Positions 7,407 to 16,275 of a stretch of 64,000 nucleotides of DNA are shown in pieces (within the stretch, counting starts at the first letter, position 1; each line of letters starts with the position of its first letter). The stretch comes from Sphingopyxis sp. HIX (GTDB lineage: Bacteria; Pseudomonadota; Alphaproteobacteria; Sphingomonadales; Sphingomonadaceae), in assembly GCF_001468285.1 (NCBI RefSeq), contig NZ_LNSB01000007.1, forward strand, positions 1 to 64,000, read 5' to 3'. The notes under the pieces are model-generated. The model made no database searches. It had not been told where the DNA came from and saw nothing but the letters and a program-made list of their open reading frames with translations. A program made the translations under genes and the position numbers.

Positions 7407-8679
7407 TATCGGGCAATGCGTTGGGCACGCGCTCCGCAGGCGCGGCGTGATAGACCGCGGTTTCGCCAACCCCCTTCAGCATCTCGACATGCGGCGGTCC
7501 GAATTCGGCGCGGTCCTTGGCGCGCAGCCAGGTGCTTTCGGAGATCGCGATGCCGTTGACCGGCGCGGTGCCCTCCAGCCGCGCGGCCATGTTCACCGTC
7601 TCGCCCCAATAATCGTATGCCATGCGCGTCGCGCCGATCACCCCGCCGACCACCGGCCCGCTGTGGATGCCGACGCGCAGCCCGACCTCGACCCCGGCGA
7701 GCTGCTGGAGTTCGCCCACCACCTCGAGCACCGAGCGCGCGAAGGCGATCGCGGTGTCGGCGCTGTTGCGCGTGGTGAGGTTGGCGCCCGCGATCGCCAG
7801 ATAGGCGTCGCCGATCGTCTTGACCTTTTCGACGCCGTGCTCGGCGGCGCAGCGGTCGGCGTGGTTGAAGAAGGTGTTGAGCAGCTCGACCAGATGCCCC
7901 GGCGACACGCGTTGCGCGAGCTTGGTGAAGCCCGCCATGTCGATGAAGATCACGCTGGCGTCGGCATAGGCGTCGGCGACCAGCCGCCCGTCGCGGATGC
8001 GCTCGACCGCCGCGACGGGGAGCATGTTGTAGACGAGTTCCTCGTTGCGCTTGCGCTCGGCTTCGAGCGCCTCGGCGAGCGCGAAGGCGCCGCGGCTCGA
8101 ACGGTCGATCGCGAAATTGATCGCGATCATGATCATCGCGCCGCTCATATAGCTGAGCAGCGCGTACCAGAGGCCCGCGCCATGGCTCTGCACCGCGAGC
8201 ACGGTCGAGAGGAAGACGACGACGTCGAGCGCGAGCCACAGCAGGAACAGCCGCGGGCGGCTGGCGAGCGCGACCGCGGCGAAGGCGCTCACCGACAGGC
8301 GGTTCATCACCCCCACCGCGTGCATCTCCTCCTGCATCTCGATCAGCTCGTCGAACAGGACCAAGTTGATATGGCCGAGCAGGAAGACGATGCCGAGCAG
8401 CGCGGCGAAGTCGATCCCCGGGCGGCTGAGATAGCCGGGCCAGAAGGTCGCGCCGATATAGGAGCCCGCGAGGATCAGCATGCAGCCGAAATAGACCGCA
8501 AGCTTCGCCGTATCCTCATGGCTGACGAACAAGGGATTGGCGATCGTATAGGCGAGCGCCACGAGCATGAAGAGCACGCCGTAAACGCGCACGAAGGGCA
8601 AGCGCAGCGTGCGCGCCGTTTCCTGGAAACGCGCTTCGACCGCCGGATCGGCGAACGGACCATGCACCGCCTGTGGCAT
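7390..8679 (-). CDS. Membrane-bound class III adenylate cyclase
   Basis: A 429-residue protein with about six N-terminal transmembrane segments (roughly residues 35-205), a short coiled linker (ALAEALEAERKRNEEL) and a C-terminal class III nucleotide cyclase domain. Metal-binding aspartates are in FIDMAGFT and KTIGDAYLAI; the later YDYWGETVNMAARLE segment carries the Asn/Arg transition-state region. It makes cAMP, most likely, which could feed Crp-type regulators. The start at 8679 has GAGAGGGG upstream. Tail-to-tail overlap with cmk. Confidence 0.9.
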   Translation of the reverse strand: MPQAVHGPFADPAVEARFQETARTLRLPFVRVYGVLFMLVALAYTIANPLFVSHEDTAKLAVYFGCMLILAGSYIGATFWPGYLSRPGIDFAALLGIVFLLGHINLVLFDELIEMQEEMHAVGVMNRLSVSAFAAVALASRPRLFLLWLALDVVVFLSTVLAVQSHGAGLWYALLSYMSGAMIMIAINFAIDRSSRGAFALAEALEAERKRNEELVYNMLPVAAVERIRDGRLVADAYADASVIFIDMAGFTKLAQRVSPGHLVELLNTFFNHADRCAAEHGVEKVKTIGDAYLAIAGANLTTRNSADTAIAFARSVLEVVGELQQLAGVEVGLRVGIHSGPVVGGVIGATRMAYDYWGETVNMAARLEGTAPVNGIAISESTWLRAKDRAEFGPPHVEMLKGVGETAVYHAAPAERVPNALPDISWVA

Positions 8680-8754
8680 TGAGACCCCTCTCGAATGGCC
8701 GCGAGCATACGGGCGAGGTCTTACGATGGGGTTTACCGGCTTCGGTGCCCTCCT

Positions 8755-8789
8755 CCCCGTCACCCCGGACTTGATCCGGGGTGACGGGG
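8755..8789. repeat. Intergenic palindrome (REP-like)
   Basis: CCCCGTCACCCCGGA, a 5-nt spacer and TCCGGGGTGACGGGG form perfect 15-bp inverted arms just upstream of the rpsA promoter region. It shares its CGTCACCCCGG core with the repeat at 925. Confidence 0.8.
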
Positions 8790-8805
8790 AAAGGAAGCTT
8801 CCGGC

Positions 8806-8834
8806 TTGCTAATCCGCCGCTTCGCGCCTATAGG
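8806..8834 (+). promoter_or_regulatory. Putative sigma-70 promoter of rpsA
   Basis: TTGCTA and TATAGG are separated by exactly 17 bp, about 230 bp before the rpsA start codon. A transcript from here would have a leader of about 225 nt containing the terminator-like hairpin at 8911. Confidence 0.45.
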
Positions 8835-8910
8835 CCCGCTCGTCCGACGGGCTCTCCAGCCGGTCGAGGCATGGACAAACCGCCGCTTGTAACGAGCGTC
8901 GGGCGTGACG

Positions 8911-8934
8911 GGGCGCACTCGTCGCGCCCTTTTT
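8911..8934 (+). terminator. Terminator-like hairpin in the rpsA leader
   Basis: GGGCGC, a 7-nt loop and GCGCCC are followed by TTTTT. No plus-strand gene lies between cmk (ending 7406) and this point, so the hairpin sits in the leader of rpsA. An upstream ACGAG (8892-8896) could pair with CTCGT (8918-8922) in its loop, giving a competing structure. It may be an attenuator or the end of a short leader RNA. Confidence 0.55.
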
Positions 8935-9066
8935 GCTTTGCCCATGGCTCGCCGATGGCGCGTCCAGAGGATGTCTTGCTTCGCATCCGGCGGGCAGGAC
9001 GGATCGGCCACAAGACCAGCGGAACCAACCGCTTGGCCGGAACAAATGAAGTAAGGAAGAACATCT

Positions 9067-10782
9067 ATGGCCTCTACGGCTTTTCCGTCGCGCGACGATT
9101 TCGCCGCGATGCTCGACGAATCGCTGGGTGGTGCTGATGGCGGCTTTGAAGGCCGCGTCGTCAAGGGCACCGTGACCGCGATCGAAAACGACCTGGCAGT
9201 GATCGACATCGGCTTGAAGAGCGAAGGCCGCGTGCCGCTTCGCGAATTCGCGATGCCGGGCCAGAAGGCCGACCTCAACGTCGGCGACGAAGTCGAAGTC
9301 TATGTCGACCGCGTCGAAAACGCCAATGGCGAAACCATGCTGTCGCGCGACCGCGCTCGCCGCGAAGCCGCCTGGGACCGCCTGGAAGAAGAATTCAACA
9401 AGGAAGCCCGCGTCGAAGGCGTCATCTTCGGCCGCGTCAAGGGCGGCTTCACCGTCGACCTCGGCGGCGCCGTGGCGTTCCTCCCGGGTTCGCAGGTCGA
9501 TATCCGCCCCGTGCGCGACGTCGGTCCGCTCATGGACCTGCCGCAGCCCTTCCAGATCCTCAAGATGGATCGCCGCCGCGGCAACATCGTCGTGTCGCGC
9601 CGCGCCATCCTCGAGGAAACGCGCGCCGAACAGCGTTCGGGCCTGATCCAGAACCTGGAAGAAGGTCAGATCATCGAAGGCGCCGTCAAGAACATCACCG
9701 ATTATGGTGCGTTCGTCGACCTCGGCGGCATCGACGGCCTGCTCCATGTCACCGACATGAGCTACAAGCGCGTCAACCACCCGAGCGAAGTCATCAACAT
9801 CGGTGACACCGTCCGCGTCCAGATCATCCGCATCAACCGCGACACGCAGCGCATCAGCCTCGGCATGAAGCAGCTCGAAAGCGATCCGTGGGAAGGCGTC
9901 GCCGCCAAGTACCCCGTCGGTGCGAAGCTGTCGGGCGTCGTCACGAACATCACCGACTATGGTGCGTTCGTCGAGCTGGAAGCCGGCATCGAAGGCCTGG
10001 TCCACGTCAGCGAAATGTCGTGGGTCAAGAAGAACGTCCACCCCGGCAAGATCGTCTCGACCAGCCAGGAAGTCGACGTCATCGTCCTCGAAGTCGACAG
10101 CGACAAGCGCCGCATCTCGCTTGGCCTCAAGCAGGCCCAGTCCAACCCCTGGGGTGCCTTCGCCGAAGCCCACCCGGTCGGCTCGGTCGTCGAAGGCGAA
10201 GTCAAGAACGCGACCGAATTCGGTCTGTTCGTCGGCCTGCCCGGCGACGTCGACGGCATGGTCCACATGTCGGACATCGCCTGGGGCATCTCGGGCGAAG
10301 AAGCGCTGCACCTCCATCGCAAGGGCGAGGCCGTGCAGGTCGTCGTTCTCGACGTCGACGTCGAGAAGGAACGCATCAGCCTCGGCATCAAGCAGCTCGA
10401 AAAGGGCGCCCCGGCCGTCGGCGGCGGCGCCGCTGCCGGCGCGGGTTCGGTGAAGAAGAACGACGTCGTCACCGTGACCGTCCTCGAAGTCCGCGACAAC
10501 GGCCTCGAAGTGCAGGCTGGCGATGATGGCGCCACCGGCTTCATCAAGCGCGCCGACCTCGGCCGCGACCGCGACGAGCAGCGCCCCGAGCGCTATCAGG
10601 TCGGCCAGAAGTTCGACGCGATGGTCACCGGCTTCGACCGCTCGAAGAAGCCCAGCTTCTCGGTCAAGGCGATGCAGATCGCCGAAGAGAAGCAGGCCGT
10701 CGCGCAGTACGGCTCGTCGGACTCGGGTGCGTCGCTCGGCGACATCCTCGGCGAAGCGCTGAAAGCCGGCAAGAAGAGCTGA
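9067..10782 (+). CDS. rpsA: 30S ribosomal protein S1
   Basis: A 571-residue protein built from six S1 (OB-fold) repeats, e.g. VEGVIFGRVKGGFTVDLGG, ITDYGAFVDLGGIDGLLHVTDMSY, ITDYGAFVELEAGIEGLVHVSEMSW and ATEFGLFVGLPGDVDGMVHMSD. It delivers mRNA to the 30S subunit. Length is normal for Alphaproteobacteria. ATG at 9067 with AAGGAAG upstream. Codon usage is notably regular, as expected for a highly expressed gene. Followed by a strong terminator, then ihfB. Confidence 0.98.
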   Translation: MASTAFPSRDDFAAMLDESLGGADGGFEGRVVKGTVTAIENDLAVIDIGLKSEGRVPLREFAMPGQKADLNVGDEVEVYVDRVENANGETMLSRDRARREAAWDRLEEEFNKEARVEGVIFGRVKGGFTVDLGGAVAFLPGSQVDIRPVRDVGPLMDLPQPFQILKMDRRRGNIVVSRRAILEETRAEQRSGLIQNLEEGQIIEGAVKNITDYGAFVDLGGIDGLLHVTDMSYKRVNHPSEVINIGDTVRVQIIRINRDTQRISLGMKQLESDPWEGVAAKYPVGAKLSGVVTNITDYGAFVELEAGIEGLVHVSEMSWVKKNVHPGKIVSTSQEVDVIVLEVDSDKRRISLGLKQAQSNPWGAFAEAHPVGSVVEGEVKNATEFGLFVGLPGDVDGMVHMSDIAWGISGEEALHLHRKGEAVQVVVLDVDVEKERISLGIKQLEKGAPAVGGGAAAGAGSVKKNDVVTVTVLEVRDNGLEVQAGDDGATGFIKRADLGRDRDEQRPERYQVGQKFDAMVTGFDRSKKPSFSVKAMQIAEEKQAVAQYGSSDSGASLGDILGEALKAGKKS

Positions 10783-10812
10783 TCCAGCGCTTCATTACCG
10801 AAATGAGACAGA

Positions 10813-10844
10813 AGGCCCGCCGGATGCGTCCGGCGGGCCTTTTG
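10813..10844 (+). terminator. rpsA intrinsic terminator
   Basis: AGGCCCGCCGGA, a TGCG loop and TCCGGCGGGCCT form a perfect 12-bp stem followed by TTTT, 31 bp after the rpsA stop codon. Confidence 0.92.
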
Positions 10845-10977
10845 ATTCGGCGATATATTTTGCGCCCCTGCTGATTCATGTTAGTCTGGCGACCGCGTTG
10901 GGAGGGGTCTCACGCACGGGGCCGGCAACGACCGGTAGCCAGCATCGTAAAGATGCGCGTCAACGATAGGGGAAGCT

Positions 10978-11259
10978 ATGATCCGGTCGGAACTGGTTCA
11001 AAAGATCGCTAGCGAAAACAGCGACCTACGCCTCGAAGAGGTCGAAAAGATCGTCGATGTTTTCTTCGATTCCATCGTGGACCAGCTCGCGTCGGGCGGC
11101 CGCGTCGAACTGCGCGGCTTCGGCGCCTTTTCGACCCGCAGCCGCGACTCGCGCACCGGCCGCAACCCGCGCACCGGCGCGGCGGTCGACGTGCAGGCGA
11201 AGAGCGTGCCCTATTTCAAGCCCGGCAAGGAAATGCGCGAGCGGCTCAACGGCAGCTGA
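10978..11259 (+). CDS. ihfB: Integration host factor subunit beta
   Basis: A 93-residue HU/IHF-family DNA-bending protein. The core [14 protein letters not shown] and the beta-arm [14 protein letters not shown] are present, with the minor-groove NPRTG proline. Position directly after rpsA is the conserved location of ihfB. It partners with IHF alpha, encoded elsewhere. A separate promoter in the 130-bp gap after the rpsA terminator is likely. Confidence 0.95.
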   Translation: MIRSELVQKIASENSDLRLEEVEKIVDVFFDSIVDQLASGGRVELRGFGAFSTRSRDSRTGRNPRTGAAVDVQAKSVPYFKPGKEMRERLNGS

Positions 11260-11288
11260 CGCCGCCGCCGCGGCACTGCGGGCCCGGC

Positions 11289-12056
11289 TCAGTTCTTGAG
11301 CCGGTAGCCCGTCCGGAACATCCAGAAGATCACCGCGAGGCACAGGGTCAGGAAGAGCGCGACCGCGCCCATGCTGACCTCGATGCCGACATCGCCCTGC
11401 CCGAAGAAGGTCCAGCGGAAGCCGCTGATCAGATAGACGACGGGGTTGAACAGGGTGATCGTCCGCCACGCCGCGGGCAGCATGTCGAGCGAGTAGAAGG
11501 CGCCGCCCAGGAAGGTCAGCGGATAGACGACGAGCAGCGGGATCACCTGCAACTGCTCGAAGCTCTGCGCCCAGATGCCGATGATGAAGCCGAAGAGGCA
11601 GAAGGTCACTGCCATCAGGATCATGAAGGCGACCATCCACAGGGGATGCGCGACCTGGACGTCGACGAACAGATGTGCGGTCGCAAAGATGATCGCGCCG
11701 ATGATCACCGACTTGGTCGCCGCGGCGCCCACATAGGCGATCACGGTCTCCAGCGGCGACAGCGGCGCCGACAGCATCTCGTAGATCGTCCCCGTCCATT
11801 TGGGCATGTAGATGCCGAAGCTGGCGTTGCTGATGCTCTCGGTGAACATCGTCAGCATCATGAGTCCCGGCACGATGAACGCGCCATAGGGAACGTTGCT
11901 GACCTCGGTCATCCGGCTGCCGATCGCCGATCCGAAGACGACGAAATAGAGCGAGGTCGTGATCACCGGCAGCATCAGGCTGGTCCACACGGTGCGCCCG
12001 AAGCGCGCGAGCTCGAACATGTAGATCGCGCGCACGCCGCGCCAGTTCGCGGTCAT
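11289..12056 (-). CDS. ABC-2 type transporter permease (YadH-like)
   Basis: A 255-residue membrane protein with about six transmembrane segments and the ABC-2 family segment [19 protein letters not shown]. It forms the membrane part of an exporter with the ATPase encoded upstream; the reading frames overlap by 4 nt. The cargo is unknown. Confidence 0.9.
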   Translation of the reverse strand: MTANWRGVRAIYMFELARFGRTVWTSLMLPVITTSLYFVVFGSAIGSRMTEVSNVPYGAFIVPGLMMLTMFTESISNASFGIYMPKWTGTIYEMLSAPLSPLETVIAYVGAAATKSVIIGAIIFATAHLFVDVQVAHPLWMVAFMILMAVTFCLFGFIIGIWAQSFEQLQVIPLLVVYPLTFLGGAFYSLDMLPAAWRTITLFNPVVYLISGFRWTFFGQGDVGIEVSMGAVALFLTLCLAVIFWMFRTGYRLKN

Positions 12057-13000
12057 GCGGCTTCTCCCTTCGCATTGTTGCTGTCGTGGACGAGCCCGAC
12101 GAAAATATCCTCGAGCGAGCTCTGCCGCGTGTGCAGGTCCTTGAACTGCACCCCGATGTCGGTCATCCGCCGCAGCAGCGACGGCACGCCCGTCGCCTCC
12201 GCGCGGCTGTCGAACTCATAGACCAGTTCGTTGCCGTCGCCCGCCAGCTCGAGCTTCCACTGCGCCAGTTCCTCGGGGATCGCCGCGAGCGTTTCGGCAA
12301 GGTTGAGCGTCAGCGTCTTGCGGCCGAGCTTCTTGATCAGCTCGTCCTTCTGCTCGACCAGGATCAGCCGCCCGCCGGTGATCACCCCGACGCGGTCGGC
12401 CATTTCCTCGGCCTCCTCGATATAGTGGGTGGTGAGGATGATCGTCACCCCGCGCTCGCGAAGCCCGCGGACCATGTTCCACATGTCGCGCCGCAGCTCG
12501 ACATCGACCCCCGCGGTCGGCTCGTCGAGGAACAGGATCTCGGGCTCGTGGCTGAGCGCCTTCGCGATCATCACGCGGCGCTTCATCCCCCCCGACAGCT
12601 CCATGATCTTGGCGTCGCGCTTGTCCCACAGCGTCAGGTCGCGCAGCAGTTGCTCGATGAACGCCGGGTCGCGCGGCTTGCCGAACAGCCCGCGCGAGAA
12701 GCTGACCGTGGTGAGCACCGTCTCGAACGCGTCGGTGTGCAGTTCCTGCGGCACCAGCCCGATCATCGCGCGCGCCGCGCGATAGTCGCGCTGATGGTCG
12801 TGCCCGGCGACGGTCACCGTCCCCATGCTCGGCGTGACGATGCCGCATACTATGCTGATCAATGTCGTCTTACCCGCACCATTGGGGCCGAGCAGCGCAA
12901 AAATCTCGCCCTTGTTGATGGTGAGGTCGACGGACGACAGCGCGGTATGGCCGCCCTTGTACGTCTTGCCGAGTCCGGCGATGGTGAGGACAGCTTCCAT
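12053..13000 (-). CDS. ABC transporter ATP-binding protein (YadG-like)
   Basis: A 315-residue ATPase with Walker A GPNGAGKT at about 38-45, Q-loop VPQEL, signature LSGGM and Walker [13 protein letters not shown]. The C-terminal extension of about 90 residues (from [15 protein letters not shown]) is typical of ABC-2 exporters of the CcmA/DrrA type. Operonic with the permease. Confidence 0.92.
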   Translation of the reverse strand: MEAVLTIAGLGKTYKGGHTALSSVDLTINKGEIFALLGPNGAGKTTLISIVCGIVTPSMGTVTVAGHDHQRDYRAARAMIGLVPQELHTDAFETVLTTVSFSRGLFGKPRDPAFIEQLLRDLTLWDKRDAKIMELSGGMKRRVMIAKALSHEPEILFLDEPTAGVDVELRRDMWNMVRGLRERGVTIILTTHYIEEAEEMADRVGVITGGRLILVEQKDELIKKLGRKTLTLNLAETLAAIPEELAQWKLELAGDGNELVYEFDSRAEATGVPSLLRRMTDIGVQFKDLHTRQSSLEDIFVGLVHDSNNAKGEAA

Positions 13001-13089
13001 CCCGCCCCTCTAGCGGGTCCGCCCGGGGCGGTGAAGCGGCAAAGATCGCTTGACCTCATCGCGCGCCTCGGCTTGACCGGCGAGGCTGG

Positions 13090-13175
13090 GCGGACGTGGC
13101 GAAATCGGTAGACGCAGCAGACTTAAAATCTGCCATCCTCTGGATATCCGGGTTCAAGTCCCGGCGTCCGCACCA
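13090..13175 (+). tRNA. tRNA-Leu (anticodon TAA)
   Basis: An 86-nt class II tRNA with acceptor stem GCGGACG/CGTCCGC, anticodon stem GCAGA/TCTGC around the loop CTTAAAA (anticodon TAA), a long variable arm, T-loop GGTTCAAGTCC and encoded CCA. Confidence 0.97.
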
Positions 13176-13193
13176 GCGCCAATCCCGCGCGCT

Positions 13194-14126
13194 TCAGCGC
13201 CGGAGCAGCGCCTTGGCCCGCGCCCGCAGCCCCAGCCTGTCGAGCCACGCCTTGCCGCGCGCCGCCGCCGCGTCGACGCCCCGCATCGCCACCAGCGCCG
13301 CACGATTGCGCAGCGTCGGGCGCAGCACCAGCACGTCGGCGCAGGCGATCGAATCGCGGCCGAACTGCGCCTTGTGCGCCCCGTCACCCTCGGTGAAGTC
13401 GAAGGCGCGGAACCGCCCTTCGGCAAAGAGCGCGCGCATCGCCTCGACATGCAGCACGGTACCCGGCGACAGTTCGGCGAAGTCGGGATCGTAGCCGAGA
13501 TGCGCGTAAACCAGGATGTCGCGCTCGACCGGAAGGTAGAGATAGGCGATCGCCCGCTCGCCGGCGAACAACAGGAAGGCGCGGACATCGTCGGCCTCCG
13601 CCGCCGCGACCGCCGCGGCGACATCTGCGTCGCCGGTCGGCAGCCCCGCCTGCATCAGCCGCGCCTGATAGGTGCGCTCGGACAGCGGCACGGCCAAGGC
13701 CATGAACGCACGGATTTCGTCGGCGCTGCGATAGGCGCGCACCGTCAAGCCGCCCTCGACCTGCTCCGCCAGCCGCCGCGCCTTGCGCGACAGCGTCGAG
13801 CGCGTCTTCGACGAAAAGCCCTGCCACCAACCGTCGAAGCTCCGCCCCTCCATCGCGATATAGTGGCGCGGATAGTGCTGGCGCACCGCGACCAGCCAGC
13901 CGTCCAGCCCGGCCCCCAGTTCGGGCAGCCGCGCGGCGGGGAGCGAACGGAGCAGCCAGCCGTCGTGCGCTGCGGGCGGCATCGCGGCAGGCGCCTCGGC
14001 CAGCACGGCGTCGAGATCGTGCGGCATCACGCGCAGCCGCCGCCGGAGATGCCCGAGCGTCCGGCCGCCGACGTCGATGCGCAGCGCGACGCTTTCGCAG
14101 CCCTTTTCCTCGTCCCGGCCGTCCAT
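13194..14126 (-). CDS. GNAT-fold acetyltransferase (BioF2/CelD-like, Acetyltransf_6)
   Basis: A 310-residue protein with the FSSKTRSTLSRKARRL segment typical of the FemAB/CelD-like GNAT group, followed by a core of alternating strands (VRAFLLFAGERAIAYLYLPVERDILVYAHLGYD) and the late FDFTEGDGAHKAQFGRD motif. In sphingomonads such genes often lie with exopolysaccharide loci, but none is adjacent here. Substrate unknown. Divergent from the binding-protein gene. Confidence 0.8.
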   Translation of the reverse strand: MDGRDEEKGCESVALRIDVGGRTLGHLRRRLRVMPHDLDAVLAEAPAAMPPAAHDGWLLRSLPAARLPELGAGLDGWLVAVRQHYPRHYIAMEGRSFDGWWQGFSSKTRSTLSRKARRLAEQVEGGLTVRAYRSADEIRAFMALAVPLSERTYQARLMQAGLPTGDADVAAAVAAAEADDVRAFLLFAGERAIAYLYLPVERDILVYAHLGYDPDFAELSPGTVLHVEAMRALFAEGRFRAFDFTEGDGAHKAQFGRDSIACADVLVLRPTLRNRAALVAMRGVDAAAARGKAWLDRLGLRARAKALLRR

Positions 14127-14212
14127 ATCCTCGCCAAAATCCCCGGAGCCCTATTCCCGTTTCGCAGCACTTGGTTATGATTGGCTTAGTGGGTGCAACG
14201 AAAAGGCGCGGA

Positions 14213-15718
14213 ATGACGGCAGCAGGCAGATATGGACGCATCGCGGCGGCAACGGCGGCGGTGGCGAGCCTGGCGCTGCCGCTGTCGGGTTGCGGGCTGT
14301 TCGGCGCGCGCGGCCCGGTGACGATCGCCGCGATCGGCACGCTCAACGGCGCGGTCAGCCCCGTCGGCGGCGAGCTCAACGCCGCCAATGCCGCCTTGCT
14401 CGACGCCAGCTCGCAGGGGCTCGTCAGCTACGACGGCGAGGCACAGATCGACGTCGGGCTCGCCGAGCGCTGGACCGTCACCGGCGACGGGCGCAGCTAT
14501 ATCTTCCGCATCCGCGAGGCCAAATGGGCGAACGGGCGCAAGGTCACCGCGGGCGACGTCGCCGCGATCCTGCGCTCTTATCTGGGCCCCGGCAGCCGCC
14601 ACCCGCTGCGCGGCGATTTTCCCGAGGTCGAGGCGATCCGCGCGATGACCGATACGGTCGTCGAAATCCGCCTCTCGATCGCGCAGCCGGGCATGCTCGA
14701 ACTGCTCGCCCAGCCCTCGATGGCGATCGTCAACCGCGGACTCGGCTGGGGCCCGATGCGCGCGAAACGGATCGGCAAGGCGATGCTGCTGACCCCCGTC
14801 GCCGATCCCTTGGCCGAGGATCCCGAAGCCGCCGAGGCGGCCGCCGCCGATCCCGCGGCGTCGATCGAACTCGTCGGCACCTCGGCGCCCAAGGCGCTCG
14901 CGCGCTTCAAGAACGGCTATGCCGATGGCGTCATCGGCGGGCGCTTCTCCACCCTCCCCTATTTCGCGGCGTCGAACATCGGGCGCTCGCGCCTCGTCGT
15001 CGACCCGGTGCCCGGGCTGTTCGGGCTGAGCTTCACCAGCAGCGAGGGCCTGCTCGGCGTGCAGGCCAATCGCGAGGCGCTGTCGCGCGCGATCCGGCGC
15101 GAGCGGCTGGTCGATGCCTTCGGGCTGCAGGAATGGCAGTCGCAGGTCACCCTGCGCCCCGACCTTTACACGCGCGACGTCGGGCCGACGCCGCTGCTGC
15201 CCGCCTGGGCCGAGTTCGACGAGCAGTCGCGCTTCGTCCAGGCGAAGCGCACGATCGATGCCTGGCGCGCGGGCGGGCGCGAGATCGCGCCGCTGCGTAT
15301 CGCGGTCCCCGACTCGCCGGGCGGGCGCATCCTTTATGCCTATGTCGCCGCGGACTTCGCGCGGCTGGGCGTACCGAGCCGCCGCGTCGGGCTGGCGGCG
15401 CGCGCCGACCTGAAGCTGATCGACGAGGTGATGCCCAACGACGACGCCTTGTGGGGCCTCCGCCGCCTGTCGTGCCGCGCCGACACCATCTGCCACCGCG
15501 ACGCGCAGGAGAAGATCGACGAGGCCGTCGCGGCGACCGGCAGCGCGGAACGCTCGCGGCTGATCGGCGAGGCCGAGGAACTGCTCGCGGGCTATTCGCC
15601 CTTCATCCCGATCGCCACGCCGCTGCGCTGGTCGGTCGCGTCGCAGCGGCTGACGGGGCTTCGCGCCAACGGCCGCGGCCAGCACCCCTTGAATCACATG
15701 ATTGCCCTACCCAACTAA
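14213..15718 (+). CDS. Lipoprotein extracellular solute-binding protein, family 5-like
   Basis: A 501-residue protein with a lipobox (LSGC at about 29-32), so probably anchored to a membrane facing the periplasm. The mature part resembles oligopeptide/dipeptide-binding proteins (SBP_bac_5): GLVSYDGEAQIDVGLAERW and TYIFRIRE-like strands near the N-terminus. No permease or ATPase of an Opp/Dpp system is nearby, so it may serve a distant transporter or have a different role. The ATG at 14213 is preceded by AAAAGGCG; an in-frame start 42 nt upstream is less likely. Confidence 0.82.
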   Translation: MTAAGRYGRIAAATAAVASLALPLSGCGLFGARGPVTIAAIGTLNGAVSPVGGELNAANAALLDASSQGLVSYDGEAQIDVGLAERWTVTGDGRSYIFRIREAKWANGRKVTAGDVAAILRSYLGPGSRHPLRGDFPEVEAIRAMTDTVVEIRLSIAQPGMLELLAQPSMAIVNRGLGWGPMRAKRIGKAMLLTPVADPLAEDPEAAEAAAADPAASIELVGTSAPKALARFKNGYADGVIGGRFSTLPYFAASNIGRSRLVVDPVPGLFGLSFTSSEGLLGVQANREALSRAIRRERLVDAFGLQEWQSQVTLRPDLYTRDVGPTPLLPAWAEFDEQSRFVQAKRTIDAWRAGGREIAPLRIAVPDSPGGRILYAYVAADFARLGVPSRRVGLAARADLKLIDEVMPNDDALWGLRRLSCRADTICHRDAQEKIDEAVAATGSAERSRLIGEAEELLAGYSPFIPIATPLRWSVASQRLTGLRANGRGQHPLNHMIALPN

Positions 15719-15763
15719 TACAGTGGCGCTGCAAGTTCGAGCGCTGCCTGAAAGGACCCAAGG

Positions 15764-16186
15764 ATGGCCCCTTCGACCCCCGACACCGACGCCCTGTTCG
15801 ATTCCTTGATCCAGAACCGCCGCGATCCCGCGGCCTTGCGCAAGCGCGTCGAGACGCTCGAGATCATCCTCGAGCGCAGCTTCGTCATCCCCGGCATCAA
15901 CCGCCCCGTCGGGCTCGACGCGATCGTCGGGCTGGTGCCCGTCGTTGGCGATGTCATCTCGGGCCTGATGGGCGCCTATCTCATCTGGGAGGCGCGCAAC
16001 CTCGGCATGCCGAAGTGGAAGATCTGGCGGATGATCGGCAATCTCGGCGTCGACACCGCGCTCGGCGCGATCCCGATCGCGGGCGACGCGTTCGACCTCC
16101 TGTTCCGCTCGAACACGCGCAACCTCAAGATCATCAAGAAGCATCTCGACAAGCATCACCCCGGCACGATGATCATCGATCAGTAA
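15764..16186 (+). CDS. DUF4112 small membrane protein
   Basis: A 140-residue protein with a hydrophobic segment around GLDAIVGLVPVVGDVISGLMG and a second around TALGAIPIAGDAFDLLF. The paired PVVGD/PIAGD motifs are typical of DUF4112 (function unknown). The ATG at 15764 follows AAGGACCCAAGG. It lies between the binding-protein gene and the peptidase gene, with gaps of 45 and 89 bp. Confidence 0.85.
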   Translation: MAPSTPDTDALFDSLIQNRRDPAALRKRVETLEIILERSFVIPGINRPVGLDAIVGLVPVVGDVISGLMGAYLIWEARNLGMPKWKIWRMIGNLGVDTALGAIPIAGDAFDLLFRSNTRNLKIIKKHLDKHHPGTMIIDQ

Positions 16187-16275
16187 GCGCCGGATAAGGC
16201 CCGCTTCCCTTTCACTGTGTCGCGGTGCTAGCACGGCGGCACGAACCGGCGCATGCCGGTAACAGGGAGACCCAG

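Noticed and set aside
8781-9137. Plus-strand frame covering the rpsA leader
   Set aside because: No domain-like sequence, contains the terminator hairpin and overlaps the rpsA start in another frame.
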